Positions 1-6,589 of a DNA stretch of 20,817 nt are shown one piece after another. The stretch comes from CAVXFL01 sp963761015. Lineage in GTDB: Bacteria > Pseudomonadota > Alphaproteobacteria > Acetobacterales > Acetobacteraceae. Below the pieces are notes generated by a model that saw only the letters and a list, made by a program, of their open reading frames with translations, made no database searches and had not been told where the DNA came from. Every line of letters begins with the position of its first letter. The first letter of the stretch is position 1. The translations under genes and the position numbers were made by a program. Location: positions 1 through 20,817 of the forward strand of contig CAVXFL010000008.1 in assembly GCA_963761015.1 (NCBI GenBank), written 5' to 3'.

Positions 1-1260
1 GATCGGACTGGGAGAGGTAGTGATGATCCTTGATCTGCATCGACAAGGCGCTGGGATATCCGCGATCGCCCGCCGCACCGGGCTGGACCGCAAAACGGTG
101 CGAAAGGTCATTGCCAGCGGCCTTGAGCCGCCGGCTTACGGTCCGCGTCAGCCCAAGGTGACGAAATTACAGCCGTTCGAGCGGTATCTGCGCGAGCGGC
201 TTGATGTGGTTCCCGAACTGACCGGGCGCCGGCTTCATCGCGAACTTGCCGCCATGGGCTATGAGGGCGGCTACACGGTTCTGACCGATCTTCTGCGCGA
301 GATTCGGCCAGTTACATCCCCGCCGTTCGAGGTGCGGTTCGAGACGCCGGCGGGCCGGCAAGCGCAGGTCGACTTCGCCCAATTCCGTATGTGTTCACCG
401 ACGAGCCCGGCGTCGAGCGGGTGGTCTGGCTGTTCTCGCTTGTGCTCGGTCACAGCCGAATGATCTGGGCGCGGTTCGTGGTGCATCAGGACATGCCGGC
501 GGTATTGCGCTGCCACGCGGCCGCCTTCGAGGCGCTCGGCGGCGCGCCGGCCGAGATCCTCTACGACCGGATGAAAACCGTGTTCAGTCGTGAGGACCCC
601 GAGGCCGGCCACATCATCTATAATCGCACTCTGATCGAGTTCGCCCGCCACTACGGTTACATCCCGAAAGCCTGCAAGGCTTATCGAGCGAAAACAAAGG
701 GAAAAGTAGAGCGACCGTTCCGCTATGTCCGAGAGGATTTCTTCCTCGGCAGCAGCTTCCGTAACCTCGCCGACCTCAATGCTCAACTCGGGCAATGGCT
801 GGACAAGGTCGCCAACGTGCGCACGCACACGACAACTCGGCGCGTGGTCGGCGAACACTTTGCCGAGGAGCAGCCCAGCCTGCAGAAGTTGCCAGCCGGC
901 CCGTTCCAAGCCGTGTTGCGGCTCGAGCGGCGCATCACCAAGGACGGCATGATCTCTGTGGGCGGCAATCTCTACAGCGTGCCCGACACGACCCGTCGCC
1001 GACCCGTCGAGGTGCACAGCATGGCAGATGAGGTTCGCATCCTCGAGGATGGCCGGGTCATTGCTGTTCACCCGGTGATGGACGGACGCGGCCAGCGCCG
1101 CATCATCGCCGGCCACCGCAGCGCGCCGCCACCTGCCAACAGCCAGACGGGGCGGCAAGGTCCGGCCCCCGGCCGATCCGGCGACGTCGTTTCCCTGCGG
1201 CCTCTGACGTTCTACGACGCCGTGGGCAAACGTCTCGCGGCTGATGAGGCTGCGGCATGA
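1..1260 (+). pseudogene. istA: IS21-family transposase IstA, copy 1 (single-base frameshift)
   Basis: IstA is the DDE transposase/integrase that cuts and joins IS21 ends with the ATPase IstB. The first 130 or so residues contain an HTH (ISAIARRTGLDRKTVRK) and the first catalytic Asp in QVDFAQF. Near 384-391 the frame changes by one base, and the protein continues with FTDEPGVERVVWLFSL, the second Asp in EILYDRMKT and the catalytic Glu in KGKVERPF. Joining the frames gives about 420 residues, near family size. Reading upstream in frame gives IGLGEVVMILDLHRQG. This suggests the true ATG straddles the window's left edge (only its G is base 1); codons at 20 and 23 are alternatives. istA overlaps istB by ATGA at 1257-1260. 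The shift could be real inactivation or a sequencing error; no canonical slippery heptamer is evident. Confidence 0.85.
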
Positions 1261-2114
1261 AGCCAGCGATGCAGCTCGACACTCCCATCGAGCGGATCCG
1301 CCAGAACCTGATTGGCCTGCGCATGCCGCGCGCTCTGGAGGCGCTCGACGCCGTCGTCCAGCAGATCGAGCAGGGCCAGATCAGCCCGATCGAGGCGATC
1401 GACATCCTGCTTGCGGAGGAGTTCACCATCCGCGAGGGCCGCCGGATCAAGGCGGCGCTGCAGATGGCGCGGTTAACGACGGTCAAGACGCTGACTGGGT
1501 TCGACTTCTTGTTCCAGCCCTCGCTCGACCGCAACCGCATCATGGCATTGGCCGGGCTCGATTTCATCGATCGCCATGAGGTGGTTCATCTGATCGGGCA
1601 ATCGGGAACGGGGAAATCGCACCTCGCCGTCGCTCTCGGCGTCGAGGCGATCCGCGCCGGCCGCAGCGTCTACTTCTCGCCCTTGGCCGACATCATCGAC
1701 AGTCTGGCCAAGGCGGATCGCGAGGGGCGCCTACGTGAGCGCATCCGTTATCTCTGCCGCGCCCAACTGCTGATCATTGATGAAATCGGCTATCTGACCC
1801 TTGGGGCCACCGCCGGCAATCTGCTGTTTCAGTTGGTCAACGCCCGCTACGAGCGTGGCGCCATGATCCTGACCAGCAACCGAGGTTTCTCGGAATGGGG
1901 CCAGGTGTTCGGTGACCCGGTCATCGCCACCGCGCTGCTCGATCGGTTGCTGCATCATGCGGTCGTCATTCAAATCGAGGGCTCCAGCTACCGCCTGCGC
2001 CAACACGCCGACCTGCTCCCGGCAGCCCAGCGCTCGAGCGCGCCGTTCGCTGAGACGCCCCGTCGCCGCGGCAGACCACCGAAGACGGCATCGACACCCG
2101 CAACGCCGGCCTGA
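1257..2114 (+). CDS. istB: IS21-family helper ATPase IstB, copy 1
   Basis: IstB is the AAA+ ATPase that selects target DNA and activates IstA. The 285-residue product has an N-terminal helical region, Walker A GQSGTGKS at about 114-121, Walker B LLIIDE at about 171-176, and the sensor-like ILTSNRGFSEWG segment at about 204-215. The last 30 residues are basic and Pro-rich (RRRGRPPK). Its ATG overlaps the istA stop as ATGA, the usual translational coupling in this family. The frame is intact although its partner istA is frameshifted. The identification is secure from the motifs and gene order. Confidence 0.94.
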   Translation: MKPAMQLDTPIERIRQNLIGLRMPRALEALDAVVQQIEQGQISPIEAIDILLAEEFTIREGRRIKAALQMARLTTVKTLTGFDFLFQPSLDRNRIMALAGLDFIDRHEVVHLIGQSGTGKSHLAVALGVEAIRAGRSVYFSPLADIIDSLAKADREGRLRERIRYLCRAQLLIIDEIGYLTLGATAGNLLFQLVNARYERGAMILTSNRGFSEWGQVFGDPVIATALLDRLLHHAVVIQIEGSSYRLRQHADLLPAAQRSSAPFAETPRRRGRPPKTASTPATPA

Positions 2115-2447
2115 GCAACCAGCGCCATCGCCATTGTATTGCGTCACGTAACGGAAATCAGACCATGCCCAGAGGCCGACGCCCGCAAGGTGAGAACGCG
2201 CTCAGCGGCGCCGAGCGGCAAGCGCGCTACCGCGCCCGCCAAGAAATTCCGCAAGCCGCTCCCTCCATCCTATACAGGCGGCCTGCTGACCGACGCAGCC
2301 GGCCGCAGCGATGGAACGATGCCGTCGCCGTGCTGCTCGCGCTTCAGGCCGAATACGCTGCCTGGGCCGATACAATTCCTGATGGATTGCGCGACACGCC
2401 GACCGCCGAGGGGCTGCAGGCCATCGTCGATCTCGATCTCCAGGCCC

Positions 2448-2457
2448 TAGTGTCCTG
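2448..2457 (+). repeat. Left end and TA target copy of the IS630 element
   Basis: The bases read TAGTGTCCTG. TA is the duplicated target and GTGTCC begins the left terminal inverted repeat. The reverse complement of 3615-3624 reads TAGTGTCCCG, matching nine of ten positions. Confidence 0.85.
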
Positions 2458-2480
2458 CCTCGCTAATGCCGACTAAAATC

Positions 2481-2502
2481 CCTTGCACGCCAATTCGCAA
2501 GG
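2481..2502 (+). promoter_or_regulatory. Hairpin overlapping the transposase ribosome binding site
   Basis: CCTTGC (2481-2486) and GCAAGG (2497-2502) form a 6-bp stem with a 10-base loop. The right arm overlaps the AAGGGG Shine-Dalgarno run (2499-2504) of the transposase starting at 2510. Many IS elements use such 5' hairpins to block translation from read-through mRNA. That role here is an inference from position only. Confidence 0.4.
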
Positions 2503-2509
2503 GGGGCGC

Positions 2510-3592
2510 ATGTCACAGCAGATCAGACGGCTGACGGCGGAGCCCGATGTGCTGGCGGAGTTGCGTCGGCGGTCCCGCGCCAGCGCCATCAGCATGCGCG
2601 ATCGGGACCGCGCGACGATCATCCTGTTGCGGCTGGAAGGGCTCGGCGTGGAGGCCGTCGCGGCACGGCTGAACACCACGCCGAAGCGGGTTTCGCTGTG
2701 GTCGCGGCGCTTCGCAGCCGCGGGTCTGGCCGGGCTCAACGATCGTCCCGGGCGTGGCCGCAAACCATCCATCCCGGCCGCCACGCTGGCGCGGGTGGTC
2801 ACCGAGGTGACGCGGCCGCCGGCGGGACAAACCCGCTGGAGCATCCGCGCGATGGGCCGGCACGCCGGGGTTTCCGCCAGTTCGGTGCAGCGCATCTGGT
2901 CGCGCAACGAGCTGAAGCCGCACCGCGTCAGGACGTTCAAGCTGTCCAACGATGCGAAGTTCGAGGACAAGTTCTGGGATGTGATCGGGCTTTATCTGGA
3001 CCCGCCGGCCAAGGCGCTGGTGCTGTGCTGCGACGAAAAGAGCCAGTGTCAGGCGCTCGAACGCACGCAACTCGGGCTGCCGCTGGCGCCGAAGCGGCCG
3101 CGCACCATGACGCACGACTACGTTCGGCATGGCACCATCACGTTGTTTGCCGCGCTTAACCAGCTGACCGGCAAACTGATCGCGCGCACCGAGGCGCGCC
3201 ACACGCACGTCGAATGGCTGCGGTTCCTGAAGCAGATCGATCGCGAGACGCCGCGCGGGCTCGACCTGCATCTGATCGCCGACAACTATGCGACCCACAA
3301 GCAACCGAAGGTGCGCGCCTGGCTGGAGCGGCACCCGCGCTTTCACATGCACTTCACGCCGACCTCGTCGTCGTGGCTCAATCTGGTGGAGCGCTTCTTC
3401 GCCGAGCTGACCGGCGCCGTGATCCGTGCCGGCAGCTTCGGTTCGGTGAACGAGTTGGTGCGCGACATCAAAGCCTATCTCGCGGCCCGCAATGCCACGC
3501 CCCGGCGGTATGTCTGGCGGGCAGAAGGCGCCGAGATCCTGGCCAAGATCACACGCGCCCGCGCCGTTCTCGGCCAAGCGAGGGCCGCATGA
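2510..3592 (+). CDS. IS630-family DDE transposase
   Basis: The enzyme cuts and pastes the surrounding IS630 element at TA sites. The 360-residue product has an N-terminal HTH region (VEAVAARLNTTPKRVSLWSRRF) of homeodomain type, with a second HTH-like segment around MGRHAGVSASSVQRIW. The DDE catalytic domain follows: the first Asp in LVLCCDEKSQ, the second in LIADNYATHK, and the Glu in SSSWLNLVERFFAELT. Length is typical for the family. I chose ATG 2510 because an AAGGGGG Shine-Dalgarno lies just upstream; an earlier in-frame ATG at 2483 would add nine residues. The gene stops 30 bases before the right end of the element. No frameshift or missing motif is seen. Confidence 0.94.
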   Translation: MSQQIRRLTAEPDVLAELRRRSRASAISMRDRDRATIILLRLEGLGVEAVAARLNTTPKRVSLWSRRFAAAGLAGLNDRPGRGRKPSIPAATLARVVTEVTRPPAGQTRWSIRAMGRHAGVSASSVQRIWSRNELKPHRVRTFKLSNDAKFEDKFWDVIGLYLDPPAKALVLCCDEKSQCQALERTQLGLPLAPKRPRTMTHDYVRHGTITLFAALNQLTGKLIARTEARHTHVEWLRFLKQIDRETPRGLDLHLIADNYATHKQPKVRAWLERHPRFHMHFTPTSSSWLNLVERFFAELTGAVIRAGSFGSVNELVRDIKAYLAARNATPRRYVWRAEGAEILAKITRARAVLGQARAA

Positions 3593-3614
3593 TTTTTGGA
3601 TGGCAATTGGGAAT

Positions 3615-3624
3615 CGGGACACTA
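3615..3624 (-). repeat. Right end and TA target copy of the IS630 element
   Basis: The plus strand reads CGGGACACTA, the inverse of the left end, with the second TA at 3623-3624. The IS21 accessory frame continues from 3625. Confidence 0.85.
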
Positions 3625-3674
3625 GCCGATATCGAGCCGCCCCGAGGTTACGGACGAGACTGATCCCGCAACAA

Positions 3675-3726
3675 AGTGGGGAATTTTCAACCGGCGCTTT
3701 CGGGGAGAATTCAACCGGCATTGACA
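3675..3726 (+). repeat. Right terminal direct repeats of IS21 element 1
   Basis: Two similar units follow each other: GGGGAATTTTCAACCGGCG (about 3679-3697) and GGGGAGAATTCAACCGGCA (about 3702-3720), followed by the terminal TTGACA. Multiple terminal repeats next to a CA end are typical IS21 architecture and are presumed IstA binding sites. IS3 orfB homology resumes directly at 3727. Confidence 0.75.
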
Positions 3727-4136
3727 CGGCCGATCGGGACGTAGGTGATGTCCGCCGCCCAGACCTGGTTCGGCCGCTCGATCGGCAAATCCCGAAGCAA
3801 ATACGGGAAGATCTTGTGCCCCGGCGCCGGCTTGGTGGTGCGCGGCTTCGGCCCGAGTGCGGCGATCCCCATCCACCGCATCAACCGCTGCACCCGCTTG
3901 CGGTTAACCGCGCGACCTTCGGCCCGCAGCAGCGCCGTGATCCGCCGCGAACCGAGAAACGGCCAGGCCGTGAACAGCTCGTCGATGCGACGCAGCAGCG
4001 CGAGTTCGTTGTCGTTCGCCGCCGTCGGCTCGCGATACACGCCGGATCGCGCCAGGCCCAGCAACGCGCATTGGCGGCGGACCGATAGGTTGGGGTGGTC
4101 GCGGTCGAGCCGGGCGCGCCGGTCCGGAGTGCTCAT
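3727..4136 (-). pseudogene. IS3-family transposase OrfB, C-terminal catalytic part missing
   Basis: OrfB supplies the DDE catalytic domain of IS3 transposases. Visible are the N-terminal HTH_21-like region (LSVRRQCALLGLARSGVYRE) and helices around FTAWPFLGSRRI. The beginning of the rve catalytic core, RPNQVWAADITYVPIGR, contains the first catalytic Asp. The frame then enters the IS21 terminus at 3726 and stops shortly after at 3711. The remaining Asp and Glu motifs are therefore absent here and are expected beyond the left edge of IS21 element 1. The ATG overlaps the orfA stop (ATGA) and lies in the -1 frame relative to orfA. Confidence 0.88.
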
Positions 4137-4423
4137 CTTCCGGACCTCCCGGCCAAAAAATCGCGTTCCACGGTCAACTGCCCGATCTTGGCGTGCAGCT
4201 TCTCGATCTCACGTTCGCGCTGCGCCTCAGCCTCGTGGCCGACCTTGGCTTCGAATGCCCGTGCCGCCTGCTCCTGAAGCTGCTTCTTCCAGGCGTAGAT
4301 TTGGTTCGGGTGCACCCCATAGCGCTGCGCGAGGTCGGTCACCGTCGCGGTCTCCCGCAATGCCTCCACTGCGATCTTCGCCTTCAGCGCCGCATCGATC
4401 TTGCGTCGTGTTCGCTTCGTCAT
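4133..4423 (-). CDS. IS3-family transposase OrfA
   Basis: OrfA is the DNA-binding half of the IS3 transposase and also the N terminus of the OrfAB fusion. The 96-residue product begins MTKRTRRKIDAALKAKIAVE, has an HTH typical of the family (TVTDLAQRYGVHPNQIYAWKKQL), and ends in a leucine-zipper-like segment (REREIEKLHAKIGQLTVERDFL) used for dimerisation. The frame is complete. A canonical -1 slippery heptamer lies in its last codons and the orfB frame begins at the stop. OrfA may still be made although OrfB is cut. Confidence 0.93.
   Translation of the reverse strand: MTKRTRRKIDAALKAKIAVEALRETATVTDLAQRYGVHPNQIYAWKKQLQEQAARAFEAKVGHEAEAQREREIEKLHAKIGQLTVERDFLAGRSGR
4154..4160 (-). promoter_or_regulatory. 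Programmed -1 frameshift site of the IS3 element
   Basis: The coding strand reads T TTT TTG in the orfA frame, an X XXY YYZ slippery heptamer 19 bases before the orfA stop. A -1 slip here enters the orfB frame and would fuse OrfA to OrfB, as known for IS3 elements. The phase was checked against the orfA start at 4423 and the orfB ATG at 4136. Confidence 0.75.
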
Positions 4424-4523
4424 CTCCCGCTCCGTCTATCAGCGGAGCGGCCTCTCTCCAATCAAGCCACCGGTCCTAAATTCGGGGTCCACTTCTGTCA
4501 CCAAGGTGAGCAATTACGTTGTT

Positions 4524-5267
4524 TTAGCCAAGTGCTTCCGATGGCATATCGCTTTGTTGATGCGTGACCAACCATAGTGCCGCTTGTGTTCGGTTGCTTG
4601 TGCACGTCTTGCGAAGTATCGCTTTTACGTAAACCTTGACGGTCGATTCTGCTATACCCAGCGTGCGCGCAATAATTTTGTTCGGCTCCCCATCGGCTAA
4701 CGCTGCCAGCACCATCCGTTCACGATCAGATAAATTGGGAGTTAACAATTGGCCATTACCTTTGCGGGGGCCGTTCTCAATTGGTGGACCTGCGGGGCCT
4801 TCGGCAACGGGCGGTTCCGCAATTTTTCCACATAGAAAACCCAGCAAAATCGTCGTCCCGCTCATAAGAAGATCCAATACTTTCAGCAAGGTATCACCTG
4901 AAATGTTCGGTAAAACCAGGACGTTCGCCCCGCTCTGCAAAAGCCTCAGAACTTCATTCTGCATTAGGAAGCGATCAATGAGCACGAGCAGCCGGCCAAG
5001 TGGGTATTCTGCTTTAAGGTCCAGAATATCCCCTTGAGTTAGTTCGGATTTTAGGGATGTCGAGTTTATAATAATAAGGGACGCTTGATCGCGGGGTAGA
5101 CTCGAGGAAATAGCGGCCTGAACCGATTCTTCTTCCAAGATGGGGCCATATGCGGCTTGCAGTGTGCCGCGAATCCCCACTCGAGATATCGGACTGGAAT
5201 CGATGATCAGAACAACCGCAGAGTTTGTCGATGATCCAGGCGTGCCAGCGATGTCATCTACAACCAT
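4524..5267 (-). CDS. LuxR/NarL-type regulator with degenerate receiver domain
   Basis: A cytoplasmic DNA-binding regulator of about 247 residues. The N-terminal 120 residues fold-match a response-regulator receiver (AVVLIIDSSPISRVGI at the first strand, LLRLLQSGANVLVLPNISG near the end). The C terminus is a GerE/LuxR HTH (LSDRERMVLAALADGEPNKI, then TLGIAESTVKVYVKAILRKT). Where a phospho-accepting Asp is expected the sequence reads LIIINSTSL, and the usual Lys after the fifth strand is also missing, so it probably does not work by ordinary phosphotransfer. ATG 5267 is used; a GTG at 5276 is possible, and neither has a clear Shine-Dalgarno. Base composition looks lower in GC than the neighbours, suggesting transfer. 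No kinase gene is adjacent. Confidence 0.85.
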   Translation of the reverse strand: MVVDDIAGTPGSSTNSAVVLIIDSSPISRVGIRGTLQAAYGPILEEESVQAAISSSLPRDQASLIIINSTSLKSELTQGDILDLKAEYPLGRLLVLIDRFLMQNEVLRLLQSGANVLVLPNISGDTLLKVLDLLMSGTTILLGFLCGKIAEPPVAEGPAGPPIENGPRKGNGQLLTPNLSDRERMVLAALADGEPNKIIARTLGIAESTVKVYVKAILRKTCTSNRTQAALWLVTHQQSDMPSEALG

Positions 5268-5435
5268 AACGAGCACCAGTCATTAAAACCATCTTTTTGT
5301 ATACGTTCGAATTAAGCAGTGGCAGTACGTTTTTTCGGAGGGTGACGCTGCTACTAAGTAGTAGTAGATCGTTCTGGTTGAAAACCTCGAGACTAAAATC
5401 CCGTTTTTGTAGCCACTTGCGACTCAACCGCCCGT

Positions 5436-5780
5436 GTGCAGCACTGCCGGACCGCATCCAGGGAGGACCGAGATGCAACGGCCAGGAAGAACATTGGCAA
5501 TTCGCGGCAAGGCAGCAGATACCGTGAACGAGTCTCTCCGTTGAGGAAGGCTCCGTTCGACGTGGCCCGGAACTCGGCGAAAGCCCAGATTGACGAAGTC
5601 GCTTTCGCAAGGCTGGTGGTCGCTCTCGCGTCACAGACAGAGAGGGACGACTCAGAAATCGGAAGGATTGCGAATTGCACCGGCCTCGCACCCGAGATCG
5701 TTCGCGAGACCTTGGTAGAACTCAGGGAAAGGTTCGCCGCTTCCGCCTGCGCGGGAACGATGAACTGCACCCCGTATTGA
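5436..5780 (+). CDS. Small hypothetical protein with HTH-like C terminus
   Basis: I do not recognise this protein. The C-terminal part from about residue 50 (IDEVAFARLVVALASQTE, then DDSEIGRIANCTGLAPEIV, then RETLVELRERF) has the helix pattern of a small winged-helix or GntR/MarR-like DNA-binding domain. The first 40 residues look poorly ordered. The start is uncertain: the longest frame uses GTG at 5436, while an in-frame GTG at 5562 has a GAGGAAGG run about 11 bases upstream. Another-frame ATG at 5473 with GGAGG in front encodes only 23 codons, so a frameshifted longer gene is possible. It is divergent from the LuxR-type gene and could share its control region. Confidence 0.4.
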   Translation: MQHCRTASREDRDATARKNIGNSRQGSRYRERVSPLRKAPFDVARNSAKAQIDEVAFARLVVALASQTERDDSEIGRIANCTGLAPEIVRETLVELRERFAASACAGTMNCTPY

Positions 5781-5805
5781 GGTTAGCTCCGCGACAGACA
5801 TCCCT

Positions 5806-5919
5806 TGAAGCGAGCACGCGCAGCAGATGGCCGCGCACGAGAGCGCGCGGCCAACCAAGCTCTACGACCGCTGCAACGATAAGATGACGCTCGACAAGGT
5901 CGAAAAGATCACTTTGTAA
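5806..5919 (+). pseudogene. Tyrosine recombinase C-terminal remnant, copy 1
   Basis: The frame 5812-5919 reads EHAQQMAAHESARPTKLYDR, then CNDKMTLDKVEKITL and a stop. This is the characteristic end of XerD-like integrases, and the Tyr in TKLYDR is the expected nucleophile. Everything upstream of this tail (core Arg, Lys, His-x-x-Arg) is absent, so it is a fragment. It lies 31 bases before a WGR-protein start, exactly as in the second copy at 6885-7019. By eye the two tails are close to 85-90% identical in DNA. Confidence 0.72.
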
Positions 5920-5950
5920 CAAACCGACGCGCCCACTTATGAATTACGCC

Positions 5951-6239
5951 ATGCCTGAGCCGATCCAACTTCCCCTATTCCCTATTCCCCGAGACCGCGG
6001 CGCTCACGCGCGTGAGGCCCGAGCGCAATGAATTCCGCTACTATCGGCTCGAGGTCTGGCCCGACCTGTTCGGCCGCGCCCTCCTCGCCCGCCACTGGGG
6101 CCGCCTCGACACACAGGGGCGGATGGGGCTCGATCCCGCGGCGGACAAGGTCACGATGTTCGAGCTGAACCGCCTCTCGGGCGGCACCTCGGGGCTGAAG
6201 GCAGCTTTATGGCCGGCCACATGCAATCGCACGCGTTAA
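5951..6239 (+). pseudogene. WGR-domain protein, copy 1, frameshifted by a 7-bp tandem duplication
   Basis: WGR domains are short nucleic-acid-associated modules; the function of small stand-alone versions is unknown. The gene starts MPEPIQLPLFP like the copy at 7050. A doubled CCTATTC (5974-5987) throws the frame, causing a stop at 6029-6031 after 26 codons. The remainder is open in the shifted frame: RPERNEFRYYRLEVWPDLFG, then RALLARHWGRLDTQGR, containing the W-G-R signature. After GLDPAADK (about 6150) the similarity to copy 2 ends and an unrelated tail follows to 6239. This copy is therefore both frameshifted and chimeric at its 3' end. Confidence 0.75.
5974..5987 (+). repeat. 7-bp tandem duplication CCTATTC x2
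   Basis: CCTATTC is present twice in a row. The homologous place in the copy at 7050 has a single CCTCTTC, so the extra unit is the insertion that breaks the copy 1 frame by +1. Confidence 0.8.
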
Positions 6240-6412
6240 CGAAAGCTTTTTTTGCTTGCCGTTATGATGAGAATGGTCTAAAAGTTTAGAGTGAGGTCGG
6301 CGCTTCGCAAAATCTCTTCCTTGCTGCCTTGCTTGCTTCAATTCGTTCTCGCAGGTGCAGGCGCCGCCCTCACACCAGGAATTCGAAACGTAGCCGAGCG
6401 AGTGGTCTTCCG

Positions 6413-6586
6413 GTGATTGAGAGCGACGACGAACAAGATGACGATGAATCGGTTGTTACCCGTTCACAGCCGAAGCCGTGGTCGTGGACTGTCGCACTGG
6501 CATTCGCGATGGGGTTGCTTGGCTTTTATGCCGTAATGATCTGGGGCGGTCTCCACGCCATCGGAAACGTCGGCGCAGCACAATGA
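6413..6586 (+). CDS. Possible small single-pass membrane protein
   Basis: An acidic N terminus (VIESDDEQDDDESVVTRSQP) is followed by one convincing membrane helix (WTVALAFAMGLLGFYAVMIW) and a short tail (GGLHAIGNVGAAQ). The charge pattern predicts a cytoplasmic N terminus. A longer frame begins at ATG 6329, but its first 28 residues are Arg-rich and look non-coding, so GTG 6413 is preferred; no strong Shine-Dalgarno is seen for either. I do not recognise the family. Acidic-plus-one-helix proteins of this kind are common hypotheticals in GC-rich alphaproteobacteria. Confidence 0.4.
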   Translation: MIESDDEQDDDESVVTRSQPKPWSWTVALAFAMGLLGFYAVMIWGGLHAIGNVGAAQ

Positions 6587-6589
6587 TGC

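Larger units (their letters stand above)
2450..3622 (+). mobile_element. IS630-family insertion sequence with TA target duplication
   Basis: A 1173-bp element lies between two TA dinucleotides (2448-2449 and 3623-3624). Its outer ends are inverted: GTGTCC on the left and GGGACAC on the right, with weaker complementarity continuing inward for about 30 bases. TA targeting and a single DDE transposase are the hallmarks of IS630/Tc1-like elements. The boundary is confirmed independently because removing the element plus one TA rejoins the interrupted IS21 reading frame with no lost or gained residue. The transposase frame is intact and both ends are present, so the copy could be active. Confidence 0.92.
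2165..3663 (+). pseudogene. IS21 third (accessory) ORF, split by an IS630-family insertion
   Basis: A small ORF starts at 2165 (MPRGRRPQGENALSGAERQA), 50 bases after istB, and runs in frame to the TA at 2448-2449, where IS630 begins. Beyond IS630 the reading resumes at 3625 as ADIEPPRGYGRD followed by a stop at 3663. Deleting 2450-3624 (the element plus one TA copy) gives one uninterrupted ORF of 107 residues, ending in LDLQALADIEPPRGYGRD. The intact product is hydrophilic, basic at the N terminus (QARYRARQ) and acidic or leucine-rich later. I recall similar short proteins after istB in alphaproteobacterial IS21 elements, but know no demonstrated function. As it stands, translation would run into IS630 and stop at 2476. 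Confidence 0.82.
1..3726 (+). mobile_element. IS21-family element 1, left end outside window, interrupted by IS630
   Basis: The element carries istA, istB and a third small ORF in order on the plus strand and ends at a TTGACA terminus at 3726, preceded by two direct copies of a GGGGA-rich terminal repeat. IS21 elements normally end in CA with multiple terminal repeats bound by IstA. The left terminus lies just outside the window, since the probable istA start codon is cut by the first base. An IS630-family element (2450-3622) is inserted inside it. The element itself lies inside an IS3-family orfB, because IS3 coding sequence starts at 3727. Without the nested element about 2.55 kb is visible, a normal IS21 size. 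The right boundary is set by the IR and by the resumption of IS3 homology. Confidence 0.85.
3727..4500 (-). mobile_element. IS3-family element, cut by IS21 insertion
   Basis: The element reads leftward with orfA (4423-4133) followed by overlapping orfB (from 4136). Its upstream terminus on the plus strand ends in CACTTCTGTCA at 4500, that is TGACAGAAGTGGACC on the coding strand, a TG-type IS3 end. The other half lies beyond the IS21 insertion, outside the window on the left. The terminal inverted repeat cannot be checked against its partner, so the boundary at 4500 is provisional. Confidence 0.8.
5806..6150 (+). repeat. Diverged direct repeat, unit 1 (integrase tail + WGR gene)
   Basis: This segment matches about 6903-7230 in the same orientation and order: integrase tail, stop, a 30-31 base spacer, then the WGR start. 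Identity is roughly 85% by eye, with the 7-bp duplication and a 3-bp difference in the integrase tail. The units are spaced about 1.1 kb apart. Confidence 0.75.

Noticed and set aside
2513..3727. 404-residue minus-strand open frame
   Set aside because: Antisense to the IS630 transposase; no motifs.
5345..5375. CTACT-A-AGTAG palindrome and TAG repeats between the divergent genes
   Set aside because: Too short and simple to support an operator call, though the location is plausible.
5254..5691. 145-residue minus-strand open frame upstream of the LuxR-type gene
   Set aside because: Ser/Arg-rich, no domain, overlaps the more protein-like plus-strand frame at 5436-5780.
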